This document shows, one piece after another, positions 31,128 to 40,699 of a DNA stretch of 64,000 nucleotides; the first letter of the stretch is position 1, and each line of letters starts with the position of its first letter. This stretch comes from an uncultured Pelagibacteraceae bacterium (GTDB lineage Bacteria > Pseudomonadota > Alphaproteobacteria > Pelagibacterales > Pelagibacteraceae). The notes beneath the pieces are model-generated. The model was not told where the DNA came from and did no database searches. It saw only the letters and a list, made by a program, of their open reading frames with translations. Position numbers and translations under genes: made by a program. Location: contig CACITX010000001.1 of the NCBI GenBank assembly GCA_902589705.1, forward strand, positions 20,639-84,638, read 5' to 3'.

Positions 31128-32084
31128 ATGAAAAAAATATTAATTTATAATTCTGGAGGTGGTTTAGGTGACTCGATTCAAATAATGCCGTTAATCCTAA
31201 GTCTTCAAAATCATTACAAAAAATCAAAAATTTTTTATTTAGGTTCTCATCAAAATCATTTTATTGGAAAATTAAAGGAATACGGTATAAAAATTGAAAC
31301 TCTAGATTTAAATCTAAAATACTTTGGCTTTAGATGGTGGCATTATTTATGTGTTAAAAAAAATTTTAATACTAAGAATATAGGTGAGTTTGACTTAATT
31401 ATTGACTTACAATCAAAGTTTAGAAATTCTCTAATATTGAAAAGAATTCCACATTTAAATTTTTATTCTTTAACTTTTAAGAATTTATTTTCAACAAAAA
31501 AAATTGAATATAAATCAAAAAATCATATTGATAATTTAAATATTTTTTTAGATGAGAAGATTAAAAACATCAAATTTGATTTTAATAAGCTTCCAAAAAA
31601 TTTATTACGTGAAGCGAAAAGATTGTTGCCAAAATCAAATAATTATGTGGGCTTTTCAGTTACTCAAGGAAATCAATATAGAAAAAAAAGTTGGTCAATT
31701 TATAAATTTATTTCTTTGGCTAACAAATGTTTAATTAAAAATAAAGTGCCTGTTTTTTTTATTGAAAAAAACCAAGAACAAATAATTGATAAAATTAAAA
31801 ATCAAGTTCCATCAGCTTTATTCCCAGAAATTAAATCAGAATTATCGTGTCCTGCCTTGGTAACTGCATTAGCTGCAAGATTAGATCAAGCAGTTACAAT
31901 TGATAATGGAGTAATGCATATGATGGGGCTTGCAGAAATTCCCATGATTGTTTTATTTGGACCCACAAATTCTGAAAAATTTTCACCAAAAAGTAATTAT
32001 GTAAAAATTCTAGATAGTAAAAAAATTCATAATACTTTAGATATAGAGTCCATAAGCGTTGATGATGTATATAATTTAATTTAA
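31128..32084 (+). CDS. glycosyltransferase family 9 (heptosyltransferase-like)
   Basis: 318 residues of GT-B fold. The N-terminal nucleotide-binding-like start MKKILIYNSGGGLGDSIQIMPLILSL is typical of ADP-heptose:LPS heptosyltransferases, as is the C-terminal block TIDNGVMHMMGLAEIPMIVLFGPTN (about residues 258-282), where the acidic residue and glycines contact the donor sugar nucleotide. It probably adds a sugar to lipopolysaccharide core or a similar surface glycan at the cytoplasmic face. The 3' end overlaps the convergent cinA-like gene by four bases. The exact donor is not predictable here. Confidence 0.8.
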   Translation: MKKILIYNSGGGLGDSIQIMPLILSLQNHYKKSKIFYLGSHQNHFIGKLKEYGIKIETLDLNLKYFGFRWWHYLCVKKNFNTKNIGEFDLIIDLQSKFRNSLILKRIPHLNFYSLTFKNLFSTKKIEYKSKNHIDNLNIFLDEKIKNIKFDFNKLPKNLLREAKRLLPKSNNYVGFSVTQGNQYRKKSWSIYKFISLANKCLIKNKVPVFFIEKNQEQIIDKIKNQVPSALFPEIKSELSCPALVTALAARLDQAVTIDNGVMHMMGLAEIPMIVLFGPTNSEKFSPKSNYVKILDSKKIHNTLDIESISVDDVYNLI

Positions 32085-32830
32085 ATTTTTAAGATTTTTA
32101 TTTTCTTTAATTTTACCAATTTTATTAATTCTTTATTAACACTTTTTAATTTTGATAAGGAAGTTGATCTTGTAACAATTGCTACTCCAATTTTTCCAAG
32201 CCTAAAAAAAGGATAGCTGCCAATATCAACAAATTTTTTATATTTTTTTTGAATTTGCCCCAAATTTCTAGCAATATTACTTTCAACTGTAAAAAGGTTA
32301 ATAGTTTTACTATGAACTTTTAAACCTTTAATTAAGTATTTTTTACAATTTTCTATCATTGAATTTAGTATTGAAGGTACTCCAGGTAATGACAAAACAT
32401 TTTTAGTTATGAAACCAGGTGCTGCACTTGATGGATTGTAAATAAGTTTTGCTCCTCTTGGCATTTTAGCCATTTTTTTTCTTCCATCGTTAAATTTTCT
32501 TTTGCCATAGTATTTTTCTAAAATTTCGTACGCCTCTTTGTGATATTCATATTTTAACTTAAATGCTTTTGAGATAGATTGTGCAGTTATATCATCATGT
32601 GTGGGTCCTATTCCACCGGTTGTAAAAAGATAATTAAATTTTTTGGATAGTAAAAGCACGTTTTTAATAATTACCTTTTGAATATCTGGAATTACTCTTA
32701 CCTCTTCAACTGAAATTCCGCAATTTGAATTAAGCCAATTTGAAATAAAGGCTAAATTTTTATCTTGTGTTCTACCAGAAAGTATTTCATTTCCAATAAT
32801 CAAAATTGCAGCATTTACTTTTTTTTTCAT
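32081..32830 (-). CDS. CinA N-terminal (molybdopterin-binding-fold) domain protein
   Basis: 249 residues from the ATG at 32828-32830 (MKKKVNAAILIIGNEILSGRTQDKN). It has the MoaB/MogA-like fold of COG1058, with GNEILSGR at 13-20 and TTGGIGPTHDDIT at 70-82. It corresponds to the N-terminal half of CinA, which in characterised homologues is a nucleotide pyrophosphatase-type (NMN/ADP-ribose related) domain. The C-terminal PncC deamidase domain is absent. The open frame extends 23 codons upstream into sfsA, which I reject. It starts 19 bases from divergent sfsA. Confidence 0.85.
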   Translation of the reverse strand: MKKKVNAAILIIGNEILSGRTQDKNLAFISNWLNSNCGISVEEVRVIPDIQKVIIKNVLLLSKKFNYLFTTGGIGPTHDDITAQSISKAFKLKYEYHKEAYEILEKYYGKRKFNDGRKKMAKMPRGAKLIYNPSSAAPGFITKNVLSLPGVPSILNSMIENCKKYLIKGLKVHSKTINLFTVESNIARNLGQIQKKYKKFVDIGSYPFFRLGKIGVAIVTRSTSLSKLKSVNKELIKLVKLKKIKILKI

Positions 32831-32849
32831 AAAGATAATAAATATATAT

Positions 32850-33545
32850 ATGGACTTTAAAAATAAATTAATATCAGGACTGTTTGTAAAAAGATACAAG
32901 CGTTTTTTTGTTGATGTTAAAATAAATAATCAGGTAATCACGGCTCATTGCCCCAATACTGGTTCAATGCATGGTCTTTTAAAAGAAAATAATAAAGTGT
33001 GGGTGAGTAAATCTAATAACCCTAATCGCAAACTTAAATACACGTTAGAAATTATTGAAAATCAAAAAGTAAAGGTCGGTGTTAATACACATTCAACTAA
33101 TAAAATTGTTCATCATGCTTTAAATAATAGTTTGATAAAAGAATTTAAATACCCATTAGAGATAAAACCAGAGACAAAATTTGGAAAAAACACCAGATTT
33201 GATTTTTTAGTTACAAATAAAGATGGCAAAGCTTTTATTGAAGTTAAGAATGTCACTTTATCTCGAAAGAAAAAAATGGCTGAATTTCCAGATGCTGTTA
33301 CATCAAGAGGGTTGAAACATATAAATGAACTAATAAATGCTAGTAAACAAAAATATAAAATTTATATACTTTTTGTAGTTCAAAGAGATGACTGCAATTT
33401 CTTCTCAATAGCTAAAGATATTGATGTAGAGTATTCAAAAGCTTTTTCAAAAGCGATTAAAAACAACTTAAATGTGCTTTGCTATGATTGTAAATTTTCT
33501 GCAAAAGGAATAAGACTCAATAAGAAAATAAAGATTAAAATATAA
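32850..33545 (+). CDS. sfsA: SfsA family protein (sugar fermentation stimulation homologue)
   Basis: 231 residues. N-terminal OB-like region FVKRYKRFFVDVKINNQVITAHCPNTGSMHGLL is the SfsA signature. The C-terminal part is nuclease-like: RFDFLVTNKDGKAFIEVKNVTL (about residues 115-136) and FPDAVTSRGLKHINEL. Family function is uncertain (named from an E. coli maltose phenotype; DNA binding and nuclease activity have been proposed). First gene of the plus-strand run through map and the purine genes; its stop overlaps the map start by one base. Confidence 0.9.
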   Translation: MDFKNKLISGLFVKRYKRFFVDVKINNQVITAHCPNTGSMHGLLKENNKVWVSKSNNPNRKLKYTLEIIENQKVKVGVNTHSTNKIVHHALNNSLIKEFKYPLEIKPETKFGKNTRFDFLVTNKDGKAFIEVKNVTLSRKKKMAEFPDAVTSRGLKHINELINASKQKYKIYILFVVQRDDCNFFSIAKDIDVEYSKAFSKAIKNNLNVLCYDCKFSAKGIRLNKKIKIKI

Positions 33546-34300
33546 TGAGTGTCGATTACAAAGAAGCATTTGAAAAAACAAAAATAGCTGGTTCTATTGC
33601 TGCCGGTGCTTTAGATGAGGTAAATAAAATCATAAAACCTGGAATTTCTACAAATCAAATAGATAAGCTTTGTTATGAATATATTAATGATTACGGTGCT
33701 TATTCTGCGCCATTATTTTATAGAGGATTTCCAAAATCTTGTTGTACATCAGCCAATCATGTTGTTTGTCACGGTATTCCATCAGAAAAAATTTTAAAAG
33801 AAGGAGATATTGTAAATGTTGACGTCACTGCCTTAAAAAATGGTTGGCACGGCGATACAAGTCGAACTTTTAAAGTTGGAAAAGTTTCTGTAAAAGCTGA
33901 AAAATTAATTAAAGCTACTTATGAATCTATGATGAAAGCAATTGATATTGTTCAAGACGGTATACACTTAGGTGATATAGGATCAGCAATACAAACTTAT
34001 GTAGAAAAAGAAGGATTTTCTGTTGTTCAAGATTTTTGTGGTCATGGAATTGGCGAAACCTTTCACAAAGAACCTAATATTTTACATTACGGTGAGAAAG
34101 GTGCTGGAGAAAAAATTAAAACAGGCATGATTTTTACAATTGAACCAATGATTAATTATGGAAATTATGAAACTAGAACGTTAAATGATGGCTGGACAGC
34201 TGTAACCAAAGATAAATCTTTATCAGCACAATTTGAACATACAATTGGAGTAACTAAAACAGGTTGTGAAATTTTTACTAAATCAAAAATAATTAATTGA
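33545..34300 (+). CDS. map: methionine aminopeptidase, type I
   Basis: Removes the N-terminal methionine from new proteins. Pita-bread fold with the metal ligands in VDVTALKNGWHGDTSRTF (two Asp), CGHGIGETFHKEP (His), FTIEPMIN (Glu) and QFEHTIGVT (Glu). It has 251 residues, normal type Ia length. It overlaps sfsA by one base and directly abuts purB, so purine genes may share its transcript. Confidence 0.96.
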   Translation: MSVDYKEAFEKTKIAGSIAAGALDEVNKIIKPGISTNQIDKLCYEYINDYGAYSAPLFYRGFPKSCCTSANHVVCHGIPSEKILKEGDIVNVDVTALKNGWHGDTSRTFKVGKVSVKAEKLIKATYESMMKAIDIVQDGIHLGDIGSAIQTYVEKEGFSVVQDFCGHGIGETFHKEPNILHYGEKGAGEKIKTGMIFTIEPMINYGNYETRTLNDGWTAVTKDKSLSAQFEHTIGVTKTGCEIFTKSKIIN

Positions 34301-35596
34301 ATGATTGAAAGATATTCAAGAAAAGAAATTAAAAATATTTGGGAAGATTATAATAGATATTCAATTTGGTTAGAAATTGAATTAGCTGCAGCTGAGGCTA
34401 TGGAGAAACTAAATATTATACCAAAAGGTGTAGTAAAAAAAGTAAGATCTAAAGCGAAGATTAATCCTAAAAGAATTTTACAAATAGAAAATAAAGTCAA
34501 GCATGATATTATAGCTTTCTTAACTTCAATAACTGAAAGAGCTGGTAAAGAAGCTAGATATTTACATAAAGGAATGACTTCATCTGATGTTTTAGATACT
34601 TGTTTTAATCTTCAACTAAAGCAGTCTGGTGAAATTTTATTAAAAGATATTAATAAACTATTGCAATCAATAAAAAAACAAGCATTAAAACATAAATTTA
34701 CATTATGCATCGGTAGAAGTCATGGAATTCATGCCGAGCCAATTACGTTTGGCTTAAAGATGCTTACATTTTATCAGGAATTTTTAAGAAACAAAAAACG
34801 TTTGGAAAATTCTATTAAAGAAATATCGACTTGTGCGATTTCTGGAGCTGTAGGAACTTTTGCTAACATTGATCCCAGAGTAGAGGGTTACGTTGCTAAA
34901 AAATTAAAACTTAGTGTTGAACCAATTTCTACTCAGATTATACCTAGAGATAGACACGCACAATTTTTTTCAACCTTAGGAATTATTGCTAGTTCAATTG
35001 AAAGATTTGCAATAGAAATTCGACACTTACAAAGAACTGAGGTTTTAGAAGTTGAGGAATTTTTTGGTAAAAAACAAAAAGGTTCATCTGCAATGCCTCA
35101 CAAAAAAAATCCAATTTTAAGTGAAAATTTAACAGGATTAGCAAGACTAATTAGGTCAAGTGTAATGCCTGCTCTTGAAAATATTGCCTTATGGCATGAA
35201 CGAGACATTTCTCACTCAGCTGTTGAAAGAAATATCGGGCCTGATGCTACAATAGCTTTAGACTTTGCGCTTAACAGATTAAGTAACGTAGTTAAAAATT
35301 TAAATATTTATCCAAAAAATATGAAAAGAAACTTAGATATAACTAATGGAATTTTTTTCTCTCAGAGAGTTCTTTTAGAATTGACCACTGCTGGTTTTAC
35401 AAGAGAACAATCTTATAAAATTGTTCAAAAAAATGCTATGCAAGCTTGGAAGGAAAATTCTTCATTTTATGATAAAATTATATCTGATAGCCAGATCACC
35501 AAAAAAATACCTGTTAATAAGATCAAAAAGTTATTTGATTTTGGTTATCATACAAAAAAAATTAATATAATTTTTAATAGAAGCCTTAAAAATTAA
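34301..35596 (+). CDS. purB: adenylosuccinate lyase
   Basis: Fumarase/aspartase superfamily enzyme acting twice in purine synthesis (SAICAR to AICAR, and adenylosuccinate to AMP). The flexible signature loop GSSAMPHKKNPILSENLTGLARL is at about residues 261-283; TSSDVLDTCF and GRSHGIHAEPITFG supply other active-site residues. It has 431 residues, the Bacillus-type length. Starts with ATG immediately after the map stop. Confidence 0.96.
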   Translation: MIERYSRKEIKNIWEDYNRYSIWLEIELAAAEAMEKLNIIPKGVVKKVRSKAKINPKRILQIENKVKHDIIAFLTSITERAGKEARYLHKGMTSSDVLDTCFNLQLKQSGEILLKDINKLLQSIKKQALKHKFTLCIGRSHGIHAEPITFGLKMLTFYQEFLRNKKRLENSIKEISTCAISGAVGTFANIDPRVEGYVAKKLKLSVEPISTQIIPRDRHAQFFSTLGIIASSIERFAIEIRHLQRTEVLEVEEFFGKKQKGSSAMPHKKNPILSENLTGLARLIRSSVMPALENIALWHERDISHSAVERNIGPDATIALDFALNRLSNVVKNLNIYPKNMKRNLDITNGIFFSQRVLLELTTAGFTREQSYKIVQKNAMQAWKENSSFYDKIISDSQITKKIPVNKIKKLFDFGYHTKKINIIFNRSLKN

Positions 35597-35600
35597 TCAC

Positions 35601-36392
35601 ATGAATAAAGGTAAAAAACTATACGAAGGTAAAGCTAAAATTATCTATGAAACAAAAGATAAAGATTTAGTTATTCAACATTTTAAAGATGACGCTACAG
35701 CTTTCAATAACTTAAAGAAGGCAAGTGTAGAAGGTAAAGGTGTTTTAAATAATAGAATATCTGAATATATTCTAACAAATCTTTCGCAGTGCGGAATCAA
35801 AACTCATTTCGTGAAACGGCTAAATATGAGAGAACAACTCATAAAAAAAGCTGAAATATTTCCCCTAGAATTTATTGTAAGAAATATAGCTACTGGTTCA
35901 TTAACAAAGAGACTTGGAATACCTGAGGGAACAGTCTTAGATAGACCACTTTTAGAGTACTGCTTTAAGAAAGATGAATTAAATGACCCTTTAATTTCAA
36001 AAGAACATATTTATTCATTTGGTTGGGCTACAGAAAAAGAAATAAATATCATTGATAAAACTACTTTAAGAATTAATGACCTTTTAGTTGGAATGTTTAG
36101 AGGTATTGGTATTAAACTTGTAGATTTTAAAATTGAATATGGGAAGGCTTGGAATAAAGAAAATGAAGAAAAAGAAATAGTGTTAGCAGACGAAATAAGT
36201 CCAGACACATGTCGTCTATGGGATTCAAAAACAGAAAAAAAATTAGATAAAGACAGATTTAGAAAAGACTTAGGTAATATTATACAAGGTTATCAAGAAG
36301 TAGCGCGAAGATTAGGAATTATGCCTGAAGAAACAAATATCAGTGAAGTTAACTTTGGAAAAACAATTCCAATTAAATTTAAAAAAAAATAA
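35601..36392 (+). CDS. purC: phosphoribosylaminoimidazole-succinocarboxamide synthase
   Basis: SAICAR synthetase, ATP-dependent ligation of aspartate to CAIR. Motifs are LYEGKAKIIYET near residues 7-18, EFIVRNIATGSLTKRLG and LADEISPDTCRLWD. It has 263 residues, within the family range. It is 4 bases after purB; purS starts directly after its stop. Confidence 0.96.
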   Translation: MNKGKKLYEGKAKIIYETKDKDLVIQHFKDDATAFNNLKKASVEGKGVLNNRISEYILTNLSQCGIKTHFVKRLNMREQLIKKAEIFPLEFIVRNIATGSLTKRLGIPEGTVLDRPLLEYCFKKDELNDPLISKEHIYSFGWATEKEINIIDKTTLRINDLLVGMFRGIGIKLVDFKIEYGKAWNKENEEKEIVLADEISPDTCRLWDSKTEKKLDKDRFRKDLGNIIQGYQEVARRLGIMPEETNISEVNFGKTIPIKFKKK

Positions 36393-36393
36393 A

Positions 36394-36633
36394 TTGAAAT
36401 TTTCAGTTACAGTTACTCTTAAGAAAGATGTTTTAGATCCTCAAGGAAAAGTTGTGCAGAATACTCTGGTTAATATGGGAATGAATAATCTTAAAAATAT
36501 AAGACAAGGTAAACATTTTGAAATTGAAGTTGATGAAAATGATATAAAAATTGCACAAAAAAAAATTGATGAAATGTGTAAAAAACTTTTAGTTAATCTT
36601 ATCATCGAAGACTATAAAATAAATAAAATTTAA
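36394..36633 (+). CDS. purS: phosphoribosylformylglycinamidine synthase, PurS subunit
   Basis: Small dimeric subunit linking PurQ (glutaminase) and PurL (synthase) in FGAM synthetase. I choose the TTG at 36394-36396 as start: it gives MKFSVTVTLKKDVLDPQGKVVQ, exactly the family start, and 79 residues, the family length. The only upstream in-frame ATG lies 51 bases inside purC and would add residues foreign to PurS. One-base overlap with purQ. Confidence 0.9.
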   Translation: MKFSVTVTLKKDVLDPQGKVVQNTLVNMGMNNLKNIRQGKHFEIEVDENDIKIAQKKIDEMCKKLLVNLIIEDYKINKI

Positions 36634-37310
36634 TGAAATCTTCAGTAATCGTTTTTCCTGGCTCCAACTGTGACAGAGATATTGCTGTAGCCTTAGAAAA
36701 AATGCAATTTAAAAACAAAATGGTTTGGCATAAGGAAACAAGTTTGCCTAAATCTGATTTAATAGTAATTCCTGGTGGTTTTTCTTATGGAGACTATCTC
36801 AGATCTGGAGCTATAGCTGGAAAATCTCTTATTATCGATGAGGTGATTAAGGCGGCAAACTCAGGTTGTTTAGTACTAGGTATTTGTAATGGATTTCAGA
36901 TTCTGACTGAAACAGGTTTATTAAAAGGAACATTGTTAAGAAATAAAAACCTGAAATTCATAAATAAAAATGTGAATATTAAAGTAATCAATAACGACAC
37001 AAAATTTTCTAATAAATTTAAAAAAGATGAGATCTTAAAGATTAATATTGCACATAATGAGGGAAATTATTTTACAGATAAAAATCATTTAGAAGAATTA
37101 AACAAAGAAAACTTAGTTGCATTTAAATATTGTGATGAAAAAGGAAATATTAATGAAGAAGCAAATCCAAATGGCTCTCTAGAAAATATTGCAGGAATTT
37201 TTAGTCAAAGGAAAAATATTTTAGGAATGATGCCTCATCCTGAAAGAATGGTTGACGAAATCATATCTAACAGAGATGGAATAAATTTATTTTCAAGTTT
37301 GCTTAACTAA
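36633..37310 (+). CDS. purQ: phosphoribosylformylglycinamidine synthase, glutaminase subunit PurQ
   Basis: Class I glutamine amidotransferase subunit producing ammonia for FGAM synthesis. The nucleophile is in [10 protein letters not shown] (Cys near residue 86), with FPGSNCDRD at the N-terminus and MMPHPERM near the C-terminus supplying His/Glu. It has 225 residues. Together with purS and purL it forms the three-protein (small PurL) version of the enzyme. Confidence 0.96.
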   Translation: MKSSVIVFPGSNCDRDIAVALEKMQFKNKMVWHKETSLPKSDLIVIPGGFSYGDYLRSGAIAGKSLIIDEVIKAANSGCLVLGICNGFQILTETGLLKGTLLRNKNLKFINKNVNIKVINNDTKFSNKFKKDEILKINIAHNEGNYFTDKNHLEELNKENLVAFKYCDEKGNINEEANPNGSLENIAGIFSQRKNILGMMPHPERMVDEIISNRDGINLFSSLLN

Positions 37311-37311
37311 A

Positions 37312-39492
37312 ATGAAGATAACTAATGACATTGTTGAGAAACATGGTTTAAATTTAGAAGAATTCAGTAAAATTAAAAAGATTTTAAAAAGAGATCCTAA
37401 TTTATTGGAACTTGGAATTTTTTCGGCAATGTGGAATGAGCATTGCTCTTATAAATCTTCACGAATACATCTTAAGAAACTTCCTACAAAGGGAAAACAA
37501 GTTATTCAAGGACCTGGAGAAAATGCAGGTGTTATAGATATAGGAGATGATGACGCAATCATATTTAAAATAGAAAGTCATAATCATCCATCTTATATTG
37601 AGCCTTACCAAGGTGCTGCTACTGGTGTCGGTGGTATTTTAAGAGATGTATTCACTATGGGAGCTAGACCAATAGCTTTATTAAATTCAATTCATTTTGG
37701 TGAACCTAAACATCCTAAAACTAAGAGCTTATTAAATGGTGTGGTTTCAGGAATTGGTGGGTATGGTAATTGTATTGGGATACCAACCGTAGCAGGAGAA
37801 ACTAAATTTGATGAAACCTATAATGAAAATATTTTAGTTAATGCGATGGCTGTAGGTCATGCAAAAAAGAATAAAATTTTTTACTCCAAAGCCAAAGGCT
37901 TAAATAAATCTGTAGTTTATGTAGGTTCAAAAACTGGTCGTGATGGTATTCATGGGGCTTCAATGGCATCAGCAGAATTCGACGAAAACTCTGAAGAAAA
38001 AAAACCAACTGTTCAAGTTGGGGATCCGTTTACAGAAAAACTTTTGATGGAAGCTTGTCTTGAATTAATGAAAGACAATTCAATAATATCTATCCAAGAC
38101 ATGGGAGCTGCGGGATTAACTTCATCTAGTGTTGAGATGGCTTCTAAAGGATCATTAGGTATTGAGCTTGACTTAGAAAAAGTTCCGTGCAGAGAAGAAA
38201 ATATGACGCCTTATGAAATGATGTTGTCTGAGAGTCAGGAAAGAATGTTAATAATACTGGAAGATGGTAAAGAAAAAGCTGCAAAAAAAATATTTGATAA
38301 ATGGGATCTAGATTTTGTTATTATTGGAAAAACTACAGACACGAACAATCTTACATTAAAATATAATAATAAGATTGAAGGAGAGATACCTATAGATGCT
38401 CTTGCATCAAAAGCTCCAATCTATGATAGGAAATGGATTAGAAAAAAACCTCAAAAAAATAAAGTTAATATTAAAGAATTAAAAAAAATAAAAATTGAGG
38501 ATGCCTTAGTTAAAATACTTTCAAACCCTAACCACTCAAATAAAAGTTGGATCACAAGCCAGTACGATCAAATGGTAATGTGTGATACTGCTCAAAAATC
38601 TGGTTCAGACGCAGCAATAATAAGGATACATAATAAAGACAAAGCTATAGCGGTATCCGTGGATTCTTCAGCAAACTATTGTAAATCATTTCCATTAACC
38701 GGAGGTAAACAAATTGTTTGTGAAAATTGGAGAAATTTAATCTCAGTAGGAGCAAAACCATTGGCTATTACTAATTGTTTAAACTTCGGAAATCCTGAAA
38801 ATAAAGAAATTATGGGTGAGTTTGCAGAATGCTTGGAGGGTATTAAAGAAGCTTGTGAATTTTTAGATTATCCAGTTGTTTCAGGAAATGTATCCTTTTA
38901 CAACGGTACAAATAAAAAAAATATATCTCCCACTCCTGTTATAGGTGGCGTGGGTTTGATTAAAAAACTTTCAAAACCCATCGGTCATAACTTTAAGTAT
39001 GACAATAGCATTTTGTTAATTATAGGAAAAACTTTTGGTCACCTAGAACAAAGTGTTTTTTTAAAGGAAATTTATTCAATCAATGAAGGAATGCCTCCAG
39101 AAATTAATTTGCACAATGAAAAAAATAATGGAGAATGTTTACTTAAATTAATTAATAAAAATTTGATCTTATCTTCTCATGATATTTCAACAGGTGGTTT
39201 AATTGTTTCTTTGGCTGAAATGTCAATAGGTTCAAATATTGGTGCAAAAATACATAAACCAAAAAAACTAACCAATTCTATCAATTATTTTTTCGGAGAA
39301 GATCAGGCTCGTTATTTAATTGAAGTGAAAAACGAAAATTTATCTAAAGTTTATAAGATTTTAAGAGAAAATAATGTTTTTTACGAAAATATAGGTATTA
39401 CACAGTCTGATTTTTTTGAAATAGAAAATGAATTAAAGATTAGTGTTAAAAATTTGTATAAAATAAACAATGAATGGTATAATAAATATTAA
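37312..39492 (+). CDS. purL: phosphoribosylformylglycinamidine synthase, synthase subunit PurL (small form)
   Basis: ATP-dependent amination of FGAR to FGAM. It has 726 residues, the small form that needs PurS and PurQ. The N-terminal [12 protein letters not shown], the [35 protein letters not shown] block at about residues 83-117 and the second-half [14 protein letters not shown] are the duplicated AIRS-type domains. Stop overlaps the bolA start by one base. Confidence 0.97.
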   Translation: MKITNDIVEKHGLNLEEFSKIKKILKRDPNLLELGIFSAMWNEHCSYKSSRIHLKKLPTKGKQVIQGPGENAGVIDIGDDDAIIFKIESHNHPSYIEPYQGAATGVGGILRDVFTMGARPIALLNSIHFGEPKHPKTKSLLNGVVSGIGGYGNCIGIPTVAGETKFDETYNENILVNAMAVGHAKKNKIFYSKAKGLNKSVVYVGSKTGRDGIHGASMASAEFDENSEEKKPTVQVGDPFTEKLLMEACLELMKDNSIISIQDMGAAGLTSSSVEMASKGSLGIELDLEKVPCREENMTPYEMMLSESQERMLIILEDGKEKAAKKIFDKWDLDFVIIGKTTDTNNLTLKYNNKIEGEIPIDALASKAPIYDRKWIRKKPQKNKVNIKELKKIKIEDALVKILSNPNHSNKSWITSQYDQMVMCDTAQKSGSDAAIIRIHNKDKAIAVSVDSSANYCKSFPLTGGKQIVCENWRNLISVGAKPLAITNCLNFGNPENKEIMGEFAECLEGIKEACEFLDYPVVSGNVSFYNGTNKKNISPTPVIGGVGLIKKLSKPIGHNFKYDNSILLIIGKTFGHLEQSVFLKEIYSINEGMPPEINLHNEKNNGECLLKLINKNLILSSHDISTGGLIVSLAEMSIGSNIGAKIHKPKKLTNSINYFFGEDQARYLIEVKNENLSKVYKILRENNVFYENIGITQSDFFEIENELKISVKNLYKINNEWYNKY

Positions 39493-39722
39493 TGCCATTA
39501 CCTATTGAAGAAATAAAAAGACTTATTAAGCAAGAATTACCTGACGCTTCTATCGAGATAAAAGATTTAATGGGTGATAACAATCACTATTCCGCAATTA
39601 TTAAATCATCAAAATTCAACAATTTAAATAAAATTGAGCAACACAAACTTGTTTATAAATCTTTAAAAGGTAAAATGGGAAATGAATTACACGCATTATC
39701 GATTACTACAGAGGGAACATAA
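39492..39722 (+). CDS. BolA family protein
   Basis: 76 residues, BolA/IbaG-like fold: PLPIEEIKRLIKQELPDASIEIKDLMGDNNHYSAIIKSSKFNNLNKIEQHKLVYKSLKGKMGNELHALSITT. The conserved C-terminal histidine (ELHALS) is a candidate [2Fe-2S] ligand when paired with a monothiol glutaredoxin. It overlaps grxD downstream by one base, the well-known BolA-Grx4 gene pair. Confidence 0.92.
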   Translation: MPLPIEEIKRLIKQELPDASIEIKDLMGDNNHYSAIIKSSKFNNLNKIEQHKLVYKSLKGKMGNELHALSITTEGT

Positions 39723-40039
39723 TGGAAATAAAAGATAAAATAAAAAATTTAATTGATGATAATCAAGTTTGTTTATTTATGAAAGGCACGCCAGACGCTC
39801 CTCAGTGTGGCTTTTCAATGGCGGTGGCTAATGTACTCAAACATCTTAATGTAAATTTTAAAGGAATAAATGTTTTGGAAGATGAAAATTTAAGACAAGG
39901 TATTAAAGATTTTAGTGATTGGCCCACTATACCCCAACTTTATGTTAAGCAAGAATTCGTTGGTGGATGCGATATTGTTAAAGAAATGTTTGAAAAAGGT
40001 GAACTTAAAAAACTTTTTCAAGAAAAAAAGATAATTTAA
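39722..40039 (+). CDS. grxD: monothiol glutaredoxin, Grx4 family
   Basis: Fe-S cluster carrier rather than a thiol reductant. It has 105 residues with the CGFS active site in MKGTPDAPQCGFSMAVANVL (Cys near residue 29), WPTIPQLYVKQEFVGGCDI and the glutathione-binding GG. Partner of the BolA protein encoded just upstream. Its stop abuts the rpsD stop on the other strand with no gap. Confidence 0.95.
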   Translation: MEIKDKIKNLIDDNQVCLFMKGTPDAPQCGFSMAVANVLKHLNVNFKGINVLEDENLRQGIKDFSDWPTIPQLYVKQEFVGGCDIVKEMFEKGELKKLFQEKKII

Positions 40040-40657
40040 TTATCTAGAGTAGTATTCAATTACTAAACTCGGTTCCATTATTACAGGGAAAGGAACTTCT
40101 GCAAATTTCGGGACTCTTAAAAGTTTTGCAGTTTTATTTTTATCATCCAATTTAATATATTCAGGAACATCTCTCTCTTTACTTTGCAAAGAGCCATCAA
40201 TTATATTTAATTTTTTTGATTTTTCTCTCACTTCGATTAAATCTGTACTGCTAACTATGTAGCTAGCAATATTAACTCTTTTTTTATTAACTTTAATATG
40301 ACCATGATTTATCATTTGTCGTGCTGCAAAAACGGTAGGTGCAAATTTTGCTCTGTAAATTACTGTATCAAGTCTACTCTCTAATAAAGCAATTAAATTT
40401 TCGGTAGTATCACCTCTTTTAGAAAGAGCTTTTCTGTAAATGTTTCTAAACTGTCGTTCATTGATATTACCATAATATGCTTTTAGTTTTTGTTTTGCTT
40501 GCAACTGAATACCATAATCCGTTGGTTTGCCTTTTTTATTTTGGCCATGTTGACCTGGAGGATATGCGCGAGAGTTAAATGGACTTTTTGGCCTACCCCA
40601 CAAATTAGCTTTAAGTCTACGATCTACTTTATGTTTAGATTTAAGTCTTTTTGTCAT
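40040..40657 (-). CDS. rpsD: 30S ribosomal protein S4
   Basis: Primary 16S-binding protein that initiates 30S assembly. The N-terminal region is [19 protein letters not shown], and the S4 RNA-binding domain [42 protein letters not shown] spans about residues 90-131. It has 205 residues and no zinc cysteines. Located away from the alpha operon, as in other alphaproteobacteria, with its own strong promoter. Confidence 0.97.
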   Translation of the reverse strand: MTKRLKSKHKVDRRLKANLWGRPKSPFNSRAYPPGQHGQNKKGKPTDYGIQLQAKQKLKAYYGNINERQFRNIYRKALSKRGDTTENLIALLESRLDTVIYRAKFAPTVFAARQMINHGHIKVNKKRVNIASYIVSSTDLIEVREKSKKLNIIDGSLQSKERDVPEYIKLDDKNKTAKLLRVPKFAEVPFPVIMEPSLVIEYYSR

Positions 40658-40671
40658 ATTTAATGATTGTG

Positions 40672-40699
40672 TTTATAAGCGCTAAGATTAATTTGTCAA
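40672..40699 (-). promoter_or_regulatory. predicted strong sigma-70 promoter of rpsD
   Basis: Minus-strand consensus TTGACA (40694-40699), 16-base spacer, TATAAA (40672-40677). The -35 box directly follows the trmJ stop codon. The predicted start is about 8 bases before the rpsD ATG, with no room for a Shine-Dalgarno sequence. Confidence 0.7.

Noticed and set aside
29796..32084. Genomic island at tRNA-Leu
   Set aside because: There is no integrase, no direct repeat of the tRNA end and no composition change; only two glycosyltransferase genes are nearby.
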